This document shows, piece after piece, positions 15,380 through 31,755 of a stretch of 64,000 nucleotides of DNA; position 1 is the stretch's first letter, and each line of letters starts with the position of its first letter. Origin of the DNA: Scylla paramamosain (Eukaryota > Arthropoda > Malacostraca > Decapoda > Portunidae); NCBI RefSeq assembly GCF_035594125.1, contig NC_087191.1:5254467-5318466 (forward strand). Direction: 5' to 3'. Position numbers and translations under genes: made by a program. The notes under the pieces are model-generated. The model was not told the DNA's origin, did no database searches, and saw only the letters and a program-made list of their open reading frames with translations.

Positions 15380-15900
15380 AGAAACACCATCAGGTCCATA
15401 AGCCTTCTGAGGGTTTAGGCCAGCGAGGACGCGGAAAACATCATTGCGAAGAATTTTGATAGGTAGCATGAAGTAGTCAGAGGGTAGAGGAGAGTAGGAA
15501 CAAGCCCTGAATCGTCTAAGGTAGAGTTTTTAGCAAAGGTTTGAGCGAAGCGTTCAGTTTTAGAGATAGATGTGATAGGAATGGTGCCATCTGGTTGAAA
15601 TAAAGGAGGGAAAGAAGAAGCAAAGTTATTGGATACATTTTTGGCTAGATGCCAGAATTCACGAGAGGAGTTAGATCTTGAAAGATTTTGACACTATTAA
15701 TGAAGGAGTTTTTGGCTATTTGGACAACAGACTTCGCATGGTTGCGGGCAGAAATGTAAAGTGCATGAGATTCTGGTGATGGCAGGCTTACGTACTTTTT
15801 GTGGGCCACCTCTCTATCATGTATAGCACGAGAACAAGCTGTGTTAAACCAAGGTTTGGAAGATTTAGGTCGAGAAAAAGAGTGAGGAATGTACGCCTCC
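15380..15900 (-). mobile_element. Jockey-type LINE internal fragment J3
   Basis: Interior of the main LINE, from the RT N-terminus (GPDGV region near 15390) to the linker after the endonuclease ([20 protein letters not shown] side near 15900). Both LINE ends are missing. The left break is at the tetranucleotide array and the right break is at 15900, where another LINE relic begins. Confidence 0.85.
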
Positions 15901-16240
15901 TAGGTACTGTGTCCCCTACTGCTGTGCTTGGCTTTGCTGGATTGATCACTGGGATGCCGTAGGAACCAACACATGACAGATTTATCTGGTTTTTGCATAG
16001 TTGTGTGATGCATGGATCACCCTTGTGTAAGGAATGCCTCATCCCACTTACTGTTCGGCAAGTGATCAGAGAGTGCACAACCCTAGCTACGGTGCCAGGT
16101 CCTATCCTTCAAGAAACATACATCTCTAAGTAATCTGAAGGTTTAACAGCATGGCCACATTTAACCTTAAAAATATTTCATGTAAGCATCGAATATTTTC
16201 TGTTAATGATTCGTTTTCCTTCCGCTTGTTATGAGCCTAT
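15901..16240 (+). mobile_element. C-terminal zinc-binding tail of another LINE
   Basis: One plus-strand frame reads WFLHSCVMHGSPLCKECLIP, then LTVRQVIREC. The CKEC...LTVRQV..EC arrangement is the Cys/His C-terminal motif of LINEs that carry RNase H (compare the element at 62.5-64 kb). Frame continuity upstream is poor. It abuts J3 at 15900. Confidence 0.5.
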
Positions 16241-16413
16241 AAGGACAATTATATTTAATTTCATTTTTCTCTCTATTCATTCGTGAAAACTTGAATTTTC
16301 TTTGGAAAAAATATCCTGGAAAATTATATTTCTAGTAATTTTCTATATCTCACTAAATATATCATTTCCAGCCCCACTGCATGTAAAGAGCATCAAGCAT
16401 AATTGTCTCTTAC

Positions 16414-16572
16414 TGTTTTATTAAAGGGTTTCACAAATCCAGCTATGTTGGCTTCTAATGACGGTCTCTTGTATATAATAACTTGTTTATCCATGTCCAC
16501 ATACACGCTGTAGTCCACGACTTTTAGGCGCTGGTCGTTGACAGTCGTAGGAACACCAACGAAATCAACATC
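16414..16572 (-). CDS. Ionotropic receptor exon: S1 ligand-binding segment
   Basis: 159 nt, 53 codons, phase 0 at both ends, with acceptor TTTCACTTCAG|G and donor ACA|GTAAGA. It encodes DVDFVGVPTTVNDQRLKVVD, then YSVYVDMDKQVIIYKRPSLE, then ANIAGFVKPFNKT. The segment PTTVNDQRLKVVDYS aligns with the PLTITxxRxxVIDFS block of ionotropic glutamate receptors, and the Arg falls on the residue that binds the ligand carboxyl group. FVKPF is the usual lead-in to TM1, encoded by the next exon at 13478-13557. A (TA)n array begins 20 nt upstream of the acceptor. Confidence 0.87.
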
Positions 16573-16589
16573 CTGAAGTGAAATTAGGA

Positions 16590-16722
<133 letters not shown>

Positions 16723-17431
16723 TACTATTTTGAAAAGCAGCCTAATGGTTAACATGACGCGTCCTTTAGCCTCCCGGCTCCCTGTTCCTTCTTCTCCTCT
16801 CCTCCCCTGTCATCTGACCAAGCCACCTTTCTTTTTGTCCGGCGTGGCGTCCTTGTTTAGTGATGGCCCGATATTTTTAAGAGGAGGGCGTACTTGATAA
16901 CAAGTGATGTGAGCTGTACTTTGCGTATAAGTAAAACAGTACCCAGGAGGGATATTAGCTGTACACCTTATAATGGGAAGTTTGGTAAAGTAGTGTCACC
17001 AGGCGGCAGTACCAGACATGTCCCCTTCTCACACATAGGAGAACCATCAAATACGAGTATGTCTATAGTGTCATTCTATATGCATAAATATGCAATAAGC
17101 TTATGTAATATAATTTTTTACATAATTCCTTCTAACTAGTAACACAGGTAAAATCGAACTGTATTCACGAACAAAAGTATTTAGATTGATTTTCTAGTGA
17201 ATTGGCACTTACAATTATTTGGTCATTGCGAGATTACCTAGTAAAAATACACCATTGATCGGAAGCGTATTACTGCTGACGACAGTAAAAATGAAGACAA
17301 CATGTCTGTGCCACTTACTGCTCCAAATTACATAGATCAACTTCCTAGTACATGGAAACTACAATTCTAATTGAAAATAGGCAACTGAAGTGTCCTAGCG
17401 AAAGTAATGCTGTATTTCTAAGCAACACACA
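16723..17431. other. Intron sequence, no gene seen
   Basis: Mixed-composition DNA between the microsatellites and J4. No frame of interest and no recognised repeat. Confidence 0.45.
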
Positions 17432-20400
17432 GGAGGAGGAGGCAGTAAGATACCTGCCGAAACGATAATTGCTCCCAGTGAGGTCTAAAGCACTGTTCAG
17501 GGGGTGCTGTGAACTTATCATTAAACCCAGCTGTGACCTCACTAAACGTTTCCCTTTGTGTCTCACAACACAAGGGGGCAGTCACAGCCTGCCCTCTAAA
17601 GACAACTCTCTTCCTCCACACAAAACTACAAGCACCTAATAACACACACACACTTCACTCAAAAATTTTAAAATCATCATGGCGACTCCTACTCCAGCCT
17701 CGGAGTCCCCATCCTGGGAGGGGACCATAAATGTCCCCAGGTCGGACTGCCTTTCTGTCGACGACCCTAAGTGTCTTGACACCCCCCTCAACTTTTTCTT
17801 CATTAACTTCTGCAACATTCGCGGTCTAAGATCTAATTTTCAATCTGTAGAACACCACTTCTCCTCTTCTAAACCTCATCTTCTTTTCCTCACTGAAACT
17901 CAGGTGTCTGAGGCAACTGACAGTAGCCCCTTTTCTGTTCCCTCCTACTTTCTCTATCCTCATTTTCGATCCAAAGCTGGATGCTGCGTTTAAGTGCGCA
18001 ATGACTTAACCTGCTCTCGTGCCCACGCTCTTGAATCTTCCGAGTTTTCCACCATCTGGCTACGACTACAGAGTCACTCTCATACTAAATTTATCTGTGC
18101 TGTATATCTCTCACCTAACTCCTCTGACTATAAGAAATTCTTTGACTACTTAACTTCCAAAGTGGAGCACATTCTGACCCTCTTCCCTTTTGCATAGATC
18201 TCCATTCTTGGAGACTTCAATGTTCACCACCAGCTTTGGCTTTCCTCCCCCTTCACTGACCATCCTGGTGAACTAGCCTACAACTTTGCTATCCTCCCTG
18301 ACCTAGAGCAATTGGTGCAACACCCTACTCGTATTCTTGACCGTCTTGGAGATACGCCCAAGATTCTTGACCTTTTCCTGTCCTCTAATCCTTCTGCTTA
18401 TGCTGTCACCCTTTCTTCTCCGTTGGGCTCCTCCGATCACAATCTCATATCTTTATCTTGTCCTATCACTCCAATCCCTCCTCAGGATCCCCCTAAGCGA
18501 AGGTGCCTCTGGCGTTTTGCCTCTGCTACTTGGGGGGACCTGAGGAGGTATTTTGCTGATTTTCCTTGGAATGACTACTGCTTCCGTGTCAGAGACCCGT
18601 CTTTGTGTGCTGAGCGCATAACAGAGGTGATAGTGTCTGGCATGGAGGCGTAAATTCCTCACTCTTTTTCTCGTCCCAAACCTTCTAAACCTTGGTTTAA
18701 CACAGCTTGTTCTCGTGCTATACATGATAGAGAGGTGGCCCACAAAAGGTACTTTATAGCCTTCCATCGCCAGAATCTCATGCACTTTATATTTCTGCCC
18801 GGAACCATGCCCAGTCTGTTCTCCAACTAGCCAAAAACTCCTTCATTAACAGAAAATGTCAAAACCTTTCAAGATCTAACTCCCCTCGTGATTTCTGGCA
18901 TCTAGCCAAAAATATCTCCAGTAACTTTGCTTCTTCTTCTTTCCCTCCTCTATTTCAACCAGATGGCACCACTGCTATCACATCTATTTCTAAAGCTGAA
19001 CTCTTCGCTCAAACCTTTGCTAAAAACTCTACCTTGGACGATTCTGGGCTTGTTCCTCCCTCTCCTCCACCCTCTTACTACTTCATGCCACTTATTAAAA
19101 TTTTTCGCAATGATGTTTTCCATGCCCTCGCTGGCTTAAACCCTCGGAAGGCTTATGGATCTAATGGGGTCCCTCCTATTGTTCTCCGAAACTGTGCCTC
19201 CGTGCTTGCACCTTGCCTAGTCAAACTCTTTCAGCTCTGTCTGTCAACATCTACCTTTCCTTCTTTCTGGAAGTTTGCCTACATTCAACCTGTTCCTAAA
19301 AAGGGTGACCGTTCTAATCCCTCAAACTACCGTCCTATTGCTTTAATTTCCTGCCTATCTAAAGTTTTTGAATCTATCCTCAACAGGAAGATTCTTAAAC
19401 ATCTATCACTTCACAACCTTCTATCTGATCGCCAGTATGGGTTCCGTCAAGGCCGCTCTACTGGCTTTCCTTACTGAGTCTTGGTCATCCTCTTTTTAGA
19501 GATTCTGGTGAAACTTTTGCTGTTGCCTTGGACATATCAAAAGCTTTTGATAGAGTCTGGCACAAAGCTTTGGTTTCCAAACTACCCTCCTACGGTTTCT
19601 ATCCTTCTCTCTGTAACTTCATCTCAAGTTTCCTTTCTGACCGTTCTATTGCTGCTGTGGTAGACGGTCACTGTTCTTCTCCTAAATCTATTAGCAGTGG
19701 TGTTCCTCAGGGTTCTGTCCTGTCACCCACTCTCATCTTATTATTCATTAATGATCTTCTAAACCAAACCTCTTGTCCTATCCACTCGTACGCTGATGAT
19801 ACCATCCTGCACTTTTCCACGTCTTTTCATAGACGTCCAACCCTTCAGGAGGTAAACATATCACGCAGGGAAGGCACAGAACGCCTGACTTCTGATCTTT
19901 CTAAAATTTCTGATTGGGGCAGAGCAAACTTGGTATTGTTCAATGCCTCAAAAACTCAATTCCTCCATCTATCAACTCGACACAACCTTCCAGACAACTA
20001 TCCCCTCTTCTTCAATGACACTCAACTGTCCCCCTCTTCTACACTGAACATCCTCGGTCTGTCCTTTACTTATAATCTGAACTGGAAAGTTCACATCTCA
20101 TCGCTAGCTAAAACAGCTTCTATGAAGTTAGGTGTTCTGAGACGTCTTCGCCAGTTTTTCTCACCCCCCAGCTGCTAACTCTGTACAAGGGCCTTATCCG
20201 TCCATGTATGGAGTATGCTTCACATGTCTGGGGGGGTTCCACTCATACTGCTCTTCTAGACAGGGTGGAATCAAAAGCTTTTCGTCTCATCAACTCCTCT
20301 CCTCTAACTGACTGTTTTCAGCCTCTCTCTCACCGCCGCAATGTTGCATATCTAGCTGTCTTCTACCGCTATTTTCATGCTAACTGCTCTTCTGATCTTG

Positions 20401-20733
20401 CTAACTGCATGCCTCCCCTCCTTCCGCGGTCTCGCTGCACAAGACTTTCTTCTTTCTCTCACCCCTATCCTGTCCACCTCTCTAACGCAAGAGTTAACCA
20501 GTATTCTGAATCATTCATCCCTTTCTCTGGTAAACTCTGGAACTCCCTGCCTGCTTCTGTATTTCCACCTTCCTATGAGTTGAATTCCTTCAAGAGGGAG
20601 GTTTCAAGACACTTATCCATCAATTTTTGACCACTGCTTTGACCCTTTTATGGGACTGGCATTTCAGTGGGCATTTTCTTTATTATATTTTTGTTGCCCT
20701 TGGCCAGTGTCCTTCCTACATAAAAAAAAAAAA
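17432..20733 (+). mobile_element. Jockey-type LINE copy J4, full length but mutated
   Basis: The most complete copy, about 3.3 kb. The 5' end GGAGGAGGCAGTA is shared with J11, then a 5' UTR of about 250 bp without ORF1, ATG at 17679, endonuclease, linker, RT, C-terminus ending RHLSINF at 20630, a short 3' UTR and a poly-A run at 20722-20733. It is inactivated by stops at 17991 (Tyr of GCCVYVRND), 18195 (after LFPFA) and 18651, a frameshift near 19465 after QGRSTG, and another near 20160 at the C run coding FFSPP. RT motifs [12 protein letters not shown] and SYADDTILHF are kept. It is antisense to the receptor gene. Confidence 0.92.
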
Positions 20734-21326
20734 ACTAGTCTGCCTTAGTTGAAGTTAACAAATATGTAATTGGACAACCAGTTAATTTCTGTTGCAGTGT
20801 CCGTGCCACTACTCCATGGATATGTGGCTTCTAGTATTCCTCTTTCGTTACGCCAAAGTAGTCATGAGAGATGTTTGTTTTGGTGTTCGATTACTGTCAC
20901 TCACTTGCTGAAAGAGATGCTAAAATCCCCACGAAAATAATTATATCTATACATCACGATGTTACTGAGTATGTTATGGTATACTATAGAGTACAGTTTT
21001 ATTTTCTTTTTGTTTTTCTTTGTTCAAATCAATAGATTTTAGATTTGCCATATTTAGAATACTGATAACTTCTCCCAAAATTATCCATCCGAAATATTCA
21101 AAAGTCAATGCAGATTTTCTAAAGTATCATAATGATCAATTTTCTATGCATTTGCATGCCCATGGGATTTACAATAACAATATTTTAGCTCTTGTCACTA
21201 GGGAACATGCAGTAGAGATGGCATCTGGCGGATTAGTTTGGAAAACATCCCCAGTGCATCGCTCCATATGTGTGGCTTGGTTTGTGTTGTCTAATACGGG
21301 TGTATTTGCCTTTAGGGTCCCACTCG

Positions 21327-21359
<33 letters not shown>

Positions 21360-21449
21360 GATACTTCTAATAATAGAACTTCTAAAGTTTGGCCTAAACT
21401 GCCATATCATGTCCAAAAGTGAAAAAAAAAAAAAACATGAGGACTCATC
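20734..21449. other. Intron sequence with (AAT)n
   Basis: No recognised element apart from an AAT array at 21329-21359. A frame of about 100 codons (21020-21328) runs into that array and is probably a chance frame or an old repeat. Confidence 0.45.
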
Positions 21450-23559
21450 TTTTTTTTTTTTATATATGTAGGAGAGACACTGGCCAAGGGCAACTAAAAA
21501 AAAAAAAAAACGCCCACCGAGATGCCAGTCCCAGAAAAGGGTCTAAAGCGGTAGTCAAAAACTGAAGGATACGTGTCTTGAAACCTCCCTCTTGAAGGAA
21601 TTCATGTCATAGAAAGATGGAAATACAGAAGCAGGCAGGGAGTTCTAGAGTTTACCAGAGAAAGGGATGAATGACTGAGAATGCTGGTTAATTATTGCAT
21701 TAGAGAGGTGGAGAGAATATCGGTGAGAGAAAGATGAAAGTCTTGTGCAGCTAGGCCGCGGAAGGAGGGGAGGCATGCAGTTAGCAGGATCAGAGGAGCA
21801 GTTAGCATGAAAATAGCGGTAGAAGACAGCTAGAGATGACACATTGCGGCGATGAGAGAGAAGTTGAAGACAGTCAGTTAGAGTTGGTAAGACAAAAAGC
21901 TTTTGATTCCACCCTGTCTAGAAGAGCGGTATGAGTGGACCCCCCCCATAGTCATGTGAAGCATACTCCATACATGGACAGATAAGGCCCCTGTACATAA
22001 TTAGCAGCTGGAAGGGTGAGAAAAACTGACGGAGACGTCTCAGAACGCCGAACTTCTAAACTTTCCAGTTAAGATTATAAGTAAAGGACAGACCGAGGAT
22101 GTTTATTGTAGAAAAGGGGGGGGGGGGCAGCTGAGTGTCACTGAAGAAGAGGGAATAGTTGTCTGGAAGATTTTGTCAAGTTGATAGATGAAGGAACCTG
22201 AGTTTTTGAAGCACTGAACAATACCATGTTTGCTCTGCTCCAATCAGAAATTCTAGAAAGATCAGAAGTCAGGCGTTCTGTGGCTTCCCTGCGTGAAATG
22301 TTTACTTTCTGAAGTGTTGGACGTCTATGAAAAAACATGGAAAAGTGCAAGGTGCGTAAGAGTGGATAAGACAAGAAGTTTGGTTTAGAAGGTTATTGAT
22401 GAATAATAAGAAGAGAGTGGGTGACAGGACAGAACCCTGAGGAACACCATTGTTAATAGATTTAAGAGAAGAACAGTGACTGTCTACCACAGCAGCAATA
22501 GAACGGTCAGAAAGGAAACTTGAGATGAAGTTATAGAGAGAAAGATAGAAACCGTAGGAGGTAGTGTGGAAGTCAAAGTTTTGTGCCATACTCTATCAAA
22601 AGCTTTTGATATATCCAAGGCAACAGCAAAAGTTTCACCAAAATCTCTAAAAGAAGATGATCAAGACTCAGTAAGGAGAGCCAGATCACCAGAAGAGCGT
22701 CCTTGACGAAACCCATAATGGCGATTACATAGAAGATTGTGAAGTGATAGATGTTTAAGAATCTTACTGTTGAGGATAGATTAAAAAACTTTAGATAGGC
22801 ATGAAATTAAAGCAACAAGACGGTAGTTAGAGGGATTAGAACGGTTACCTTTTTTAGGAAAAGGCTGAATGTAGGTAAACTTCCAGCAGGAAAGGTAGAT
22901 GCTGACAGGCAGAGCTGAAAGACTTTGACTAGGCAAAGTGCAAGCACGGAAGCAATAGGAGGGACCCCATCAGGTTCATAAGCTTTCCGAGGGTTTAGGC
23001 CAGCGAGGGCATGGAAAATATTAGTGCGAAGAATTTTAGTAGGTAGCATGAAGTAGTCAGAGGGTGGAGGAGAGGGAGGAAGATGCCCTGAATCGTCCAA
23101 GGTAGAAATTTTAGCAAAGGGTAGAGCGAGGAGCTCAGCTTTAGAGACAGATGTGATAATAGTGGTATCATGTGGTTGAAATAAAGGAGGGAAAGAAGAA
23201 GAAGCAAAGTTATTGGAGATATTTTTGGCTAGATGCCAGAAGTCACGAGGGGCGTTAGATCTTGAAAGATTTTGACACTTCCTGTTAATGAAGGATTTTT
23301 TAGCTAGTGGGAGAACAGACTTGGCATAGTTCCGGGCAGAAATATAAAGTGCGTGAGATTCTAGTGATGAAAGGCTCAAGTACTTTTTGTGGGCGACCTC
23401 TCTTTCATGTATAGCACGGGAACAAACTGTATTAAAACAAGGTTTGGAAGTTTTAGGTCGAGAAAAAGAGTGAGGAATGTACATCTCCATGCCAGACACT
23501 ATCACCTATGTTATGCGCTCGGCACACAAAGACGGGTCTCTGACACGGAAGCAGTAGTC
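21450..23559 (-). mobile_element. Jockey-type LINE copy J5, 5'-truncated and decayed
   Basis: Poly-A end at 21450-21461. Continues through the C-terminus (21645-21842), RT ([17 protein letters not shown] and [20 protein letters not shown] near 22400-22500) and linker (22807-23505) to the end of the endonuclease at 23559. Many frameshifts and small deletions, including loss of the YADD region near 22365. More divergent than J4, J11 or J15. Confidence 0.88.
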
Positions 23560-23997
23560 ATCAGCTTGTGATGTCGTAGCGTTTTACTTGGCCTGCGATT
23601 CACTGCAATGACGTCGGAGCTAGTGCGAGTTTTGTGACTGGCCACTGTGTATTCATTTCTGATGTCACTGCTATGTAAGTTTTGTGATTCGCCCGTGTGT
23701 ACCCTCTTTTCTCAAGTCATTGTTGTGTAAGCCTTGCGATTGGCTCAAGTGTATAAATCAAGTGTCTTACACAGGTAAACGTGTCTTTACTATGTAAATC
23801 ATGTGTTTCAGTGTGCTTGAATTACCCCATATACTTTGTTCCCTGCGAGGACGCCGCGAGAAGAGTGGCCAAGCAATGTGGCGGAACGTCTCGCCTGCCT
23901 CACATTTCATTCTCCGCTCCTTTCCCTTAGGACTTGACCCCTGCCTCTGGCCACGCCGACCAACCACGTGTGCTCGAATGAGTTCAATCCTTATTTT
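23560..23997 (+). promoter_or_regulatory. Tandem repeats ahead of a TATA-like box
   Basis: Three imperfect direct repeats of about 53-56 bp (about 23603-23764) share the frame ATG..TC..TGC.A.GTAAGTTTTGTGATTGGCC..TGTGTA. The last unit ends in TATAAAT at 23752-23758. Clustered repeats before a TATA box are typical of LTR U3 regions or transposon promoters. The following 230 bp (to a (AT)n array) have no recognised coding region. Confidence 0.35.
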
Positions 23998-25018
<1,021 letters not shown>

Positions 25019-25019
25019 C

Positions 25020-27797
25020 GTCTTAAGCACTGTTCAGGGGGTGCTGTGAACTTATCATTAAACCCACATGTGACCTCAACGTTTCCCTTTGTGTTTCACA
25101 ACACAAGGGGGCAATCACATCCTGACTTCTAAAGACAACTCTCTTTCTCCACACAAAACTACAAGCACCTAATAACACACACACACACACCCTTCACTCA
25201 AAAATTCATAATTCATGGCGACTCCTACACCAGCCTCGGAATCTCCATCTGGGGAGGGGACTATAAATGTCCCCAGGTCGGACTGCCCTTCTGACGACGA
25301 TCCTAAGTGTCTTGACACCCCCCTCAACTTTTTCTTAATTAACTTCTGCAACATTCGTGGTCTAAGATGTAATTTTCAATCTCTAGAACACCACCTCTCC
25401 TCTTCTAAACCTCATCTTCTTTCCCTCACTGAAACTCAGGTGTCTAAGGAAACTGACAGTAACCCCTTTTCTGTTCCCTCCTACTTTCTGTATCCTCAGT
25501 TTTTATCCAAAACTGGATGTTGCGTTTATGTGCGCAACGATTTAACTTCCTCTTGTGCCCACGCTCTTGAGTCTTCCAAATTTTACCCCATCTGGCTACG
25601 ACTACAGAATTAGTCTCTTGGAGACTTCGATGTTCACCACCAACTTTGGCTTTCCTCTCCCTTCACTGACCATCCTGGTGAAATAAACTTCAACTTAGCT
25701 ATCCTCCATGACCTAGAGCAATTGGTTCAGCACTTGTATTTCTGACCGTCTTGGACATGCGCCCAACATTCTTGACATTTTCCTTACCTCTAATCCTTCT
25801 GCTTATGCTGTCACCCTCTTTTCTCCGATGGGCTCATCCGACCACAATCTCATTTCTGTATCTTGTCCTATCGCTCCAGTCCCTCCTCAGGATCCCCTAA
25901 GCGAAGGTGCCTCTGCCATTTTGCCTCTGCTAGTTGGGGGGACCTGAGGAGGTATTTTGCGGATTTTCCTTGAAATGATTACTGCATCCGTGTCAGAGAC
26001 CCGTCTTTGTGTGCTGTGCATATAACAGAGGTTATAGTGTTTGGCATGGAGGCGTACATTCCTCACTCTTTTTCTCGACCTAAACCTTCCAAACCTTGGT
26101 TTAAAACAGCTTGTTCTCGTTCAAGATAGAGAGGTGGCCCACATAAGATACTGAAGCATTCCATCACCAGAATCTCATGCACGATATATTTATGCCAAGA
26201 ACCATGCGAAATCTGTTCTCCAACTAGGCAAAAACTCCTTCATTAACAAAATCTTTCATGATCTAACTCCTCTCGCGACTTCTGGCATCTAGCCCAAAAT
26301 GTCTCCAATAACTTTGCTTCTTCTTGTTTCCTTTCTTTACTTCAACCAGATGGCACCATTGCTATCACATCTATTTCTAAAGATGAACTCTTCGCTCAAA
26401 CCTTTGTTAAAAACTCTACCTTGGACGATTCTGGGCTTGTTCCTGTCTCTCCTCCACCCTCTTATTACTTCATGCTACCTATTAAAATTCTTCGTTATGA
26501 TGTTTTCCATGCCCCCGTTGACCTAAACCCTGATAAGGCTTATGGACCTGATGGGGTCCCCCCTATTGTTCTCCGAAACATCTACCTTTCCTTCTTTCTA
26601 GAAGTTTGCGTACATTCAGCTTGTTTCTAAAAATTGCTTTAATTTCCTGCCTATCTAAAATTTTTTAATCTATCTTTAACAGGAAGATTCTTAAAGATCT
26701 ATCTCTTCACATCCTTCCATCTGATCGTCAGTATTGGTTCCATAAGGGCCGCTCTACTGGTGATTCTGGCTTTCCTTACTGTGTCTTGGTCATCCTCTTT
26801 TAGAGATTTTGGTGAAACTTTTGCTGTTGCCTTGGGCATATCAAGAGCTTTTAATAGAATCTGCCTCAAAGCTTTGATTTCCAAACTAGCCTCCTTTGGC
26901 TTCTATCTTTTTTCTTTATAACTTCATCTCAAGTTTCCTTTCTGACCATTCTATTGCTGCTGTGGTAGACGGTCACTGTTCTTTTTCAAAATCTATTAAC
27001 AGTGGTGTTACTCAGGGTTCTTTCCTTTCACCCTCTCTCTTATTATTCATTAATGATATTCTAAACCAAACTTCTTGTCCTACCCACTCCTACGGTGATG
27101 ATAACACCCTCCACTTTTCCACGTCTTTTCATAGACGTTCAACCCTTCAAGAAGTAAACATTTCACGCAGGAAAGCCACAGAACGCTTGACTTCTAATGT
27201 TTCTAAAATTTCTGATTGGGGCAGAGCAAACTTGATATCGTTCAATGCCCCAAAAACTCAATTCCTCCATCTATCAACTTGAGACAACATTCCAGACAAC
27301 TGTCCCCTCTTCTTCAATGACACTCAATTGTTCCCATCTTCTACATTGAACATCCTCTGTCTGTTCTTTACTTATAATCTGAACTGGGAACTTCGCATCT
27401 CATCTCTAGCCAGAACAGCTTCTGTGAAGTTAGGTGCTCCGAGACGTTTCAGCCAGTTTTTCTCACCCCCTCCAGCTAACTCTGTACAAGGCCCTTATCC
27501 GTTCATGCATCGAGTATGCTTCACATATCCTGGGATGGTTCCACTCATACTGCTCTTCTAGACAGGTTGGAATCAAAAGCTTTTCGCCTCATCAGCTCTT
27601 CTCCTCTAACTGACCGTCTTCAGCCTCTCTGTCATCGCCGCAATGTTGCATTTCTAGCTGTCTTCTACCGCTACATGCTAACTGCTGTTCTGATATTGCT
27701 AACTGAATGCCTCCTCTCCTCCCGCGGCCTCGCTGCGCAATACATTTTTCTTTTTCCCACCCTTATTCTGTCCACCTCTCTAATGCAAGAGTTAACC

Positions 27798-27800
<3 letters not shown>
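25020..27800 (+). mobile_element. Jockey-type LINE copy J6, 3'-truncated
   Basis: Begins in the 5' UTR (GCACTGTTCAGGGGGTGCTG near 25027). Its ATG is at 25215 with [15 protein letters not shown]. The endonuclease frame ends near 25613, after a deletion that removes the segment before the GDFNVHH motif. The RT is heavily mutated (YADD reads YGDD near 27093). It stops abruptly at 27800 within the C-terminus, at the sequence for LMQELTS, where it meets J7 in inverted orientation. Confidence 0.88.

Positions 27801-31755
<3,955 letters not shown>

Noticed and set aside
20377..20583. A 68-codon frame beginning MLTALLILLTACLPS that recurs in most jockey copies
   Set aside because: It overlaps the LINE C-terminus in another register and is conserved only because the RT reading frame is.
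21020..21370. 116-codon frame ending in Asn repeats
   Set aside because: Runs into an (AAT)n array; no domain and no supporting context.
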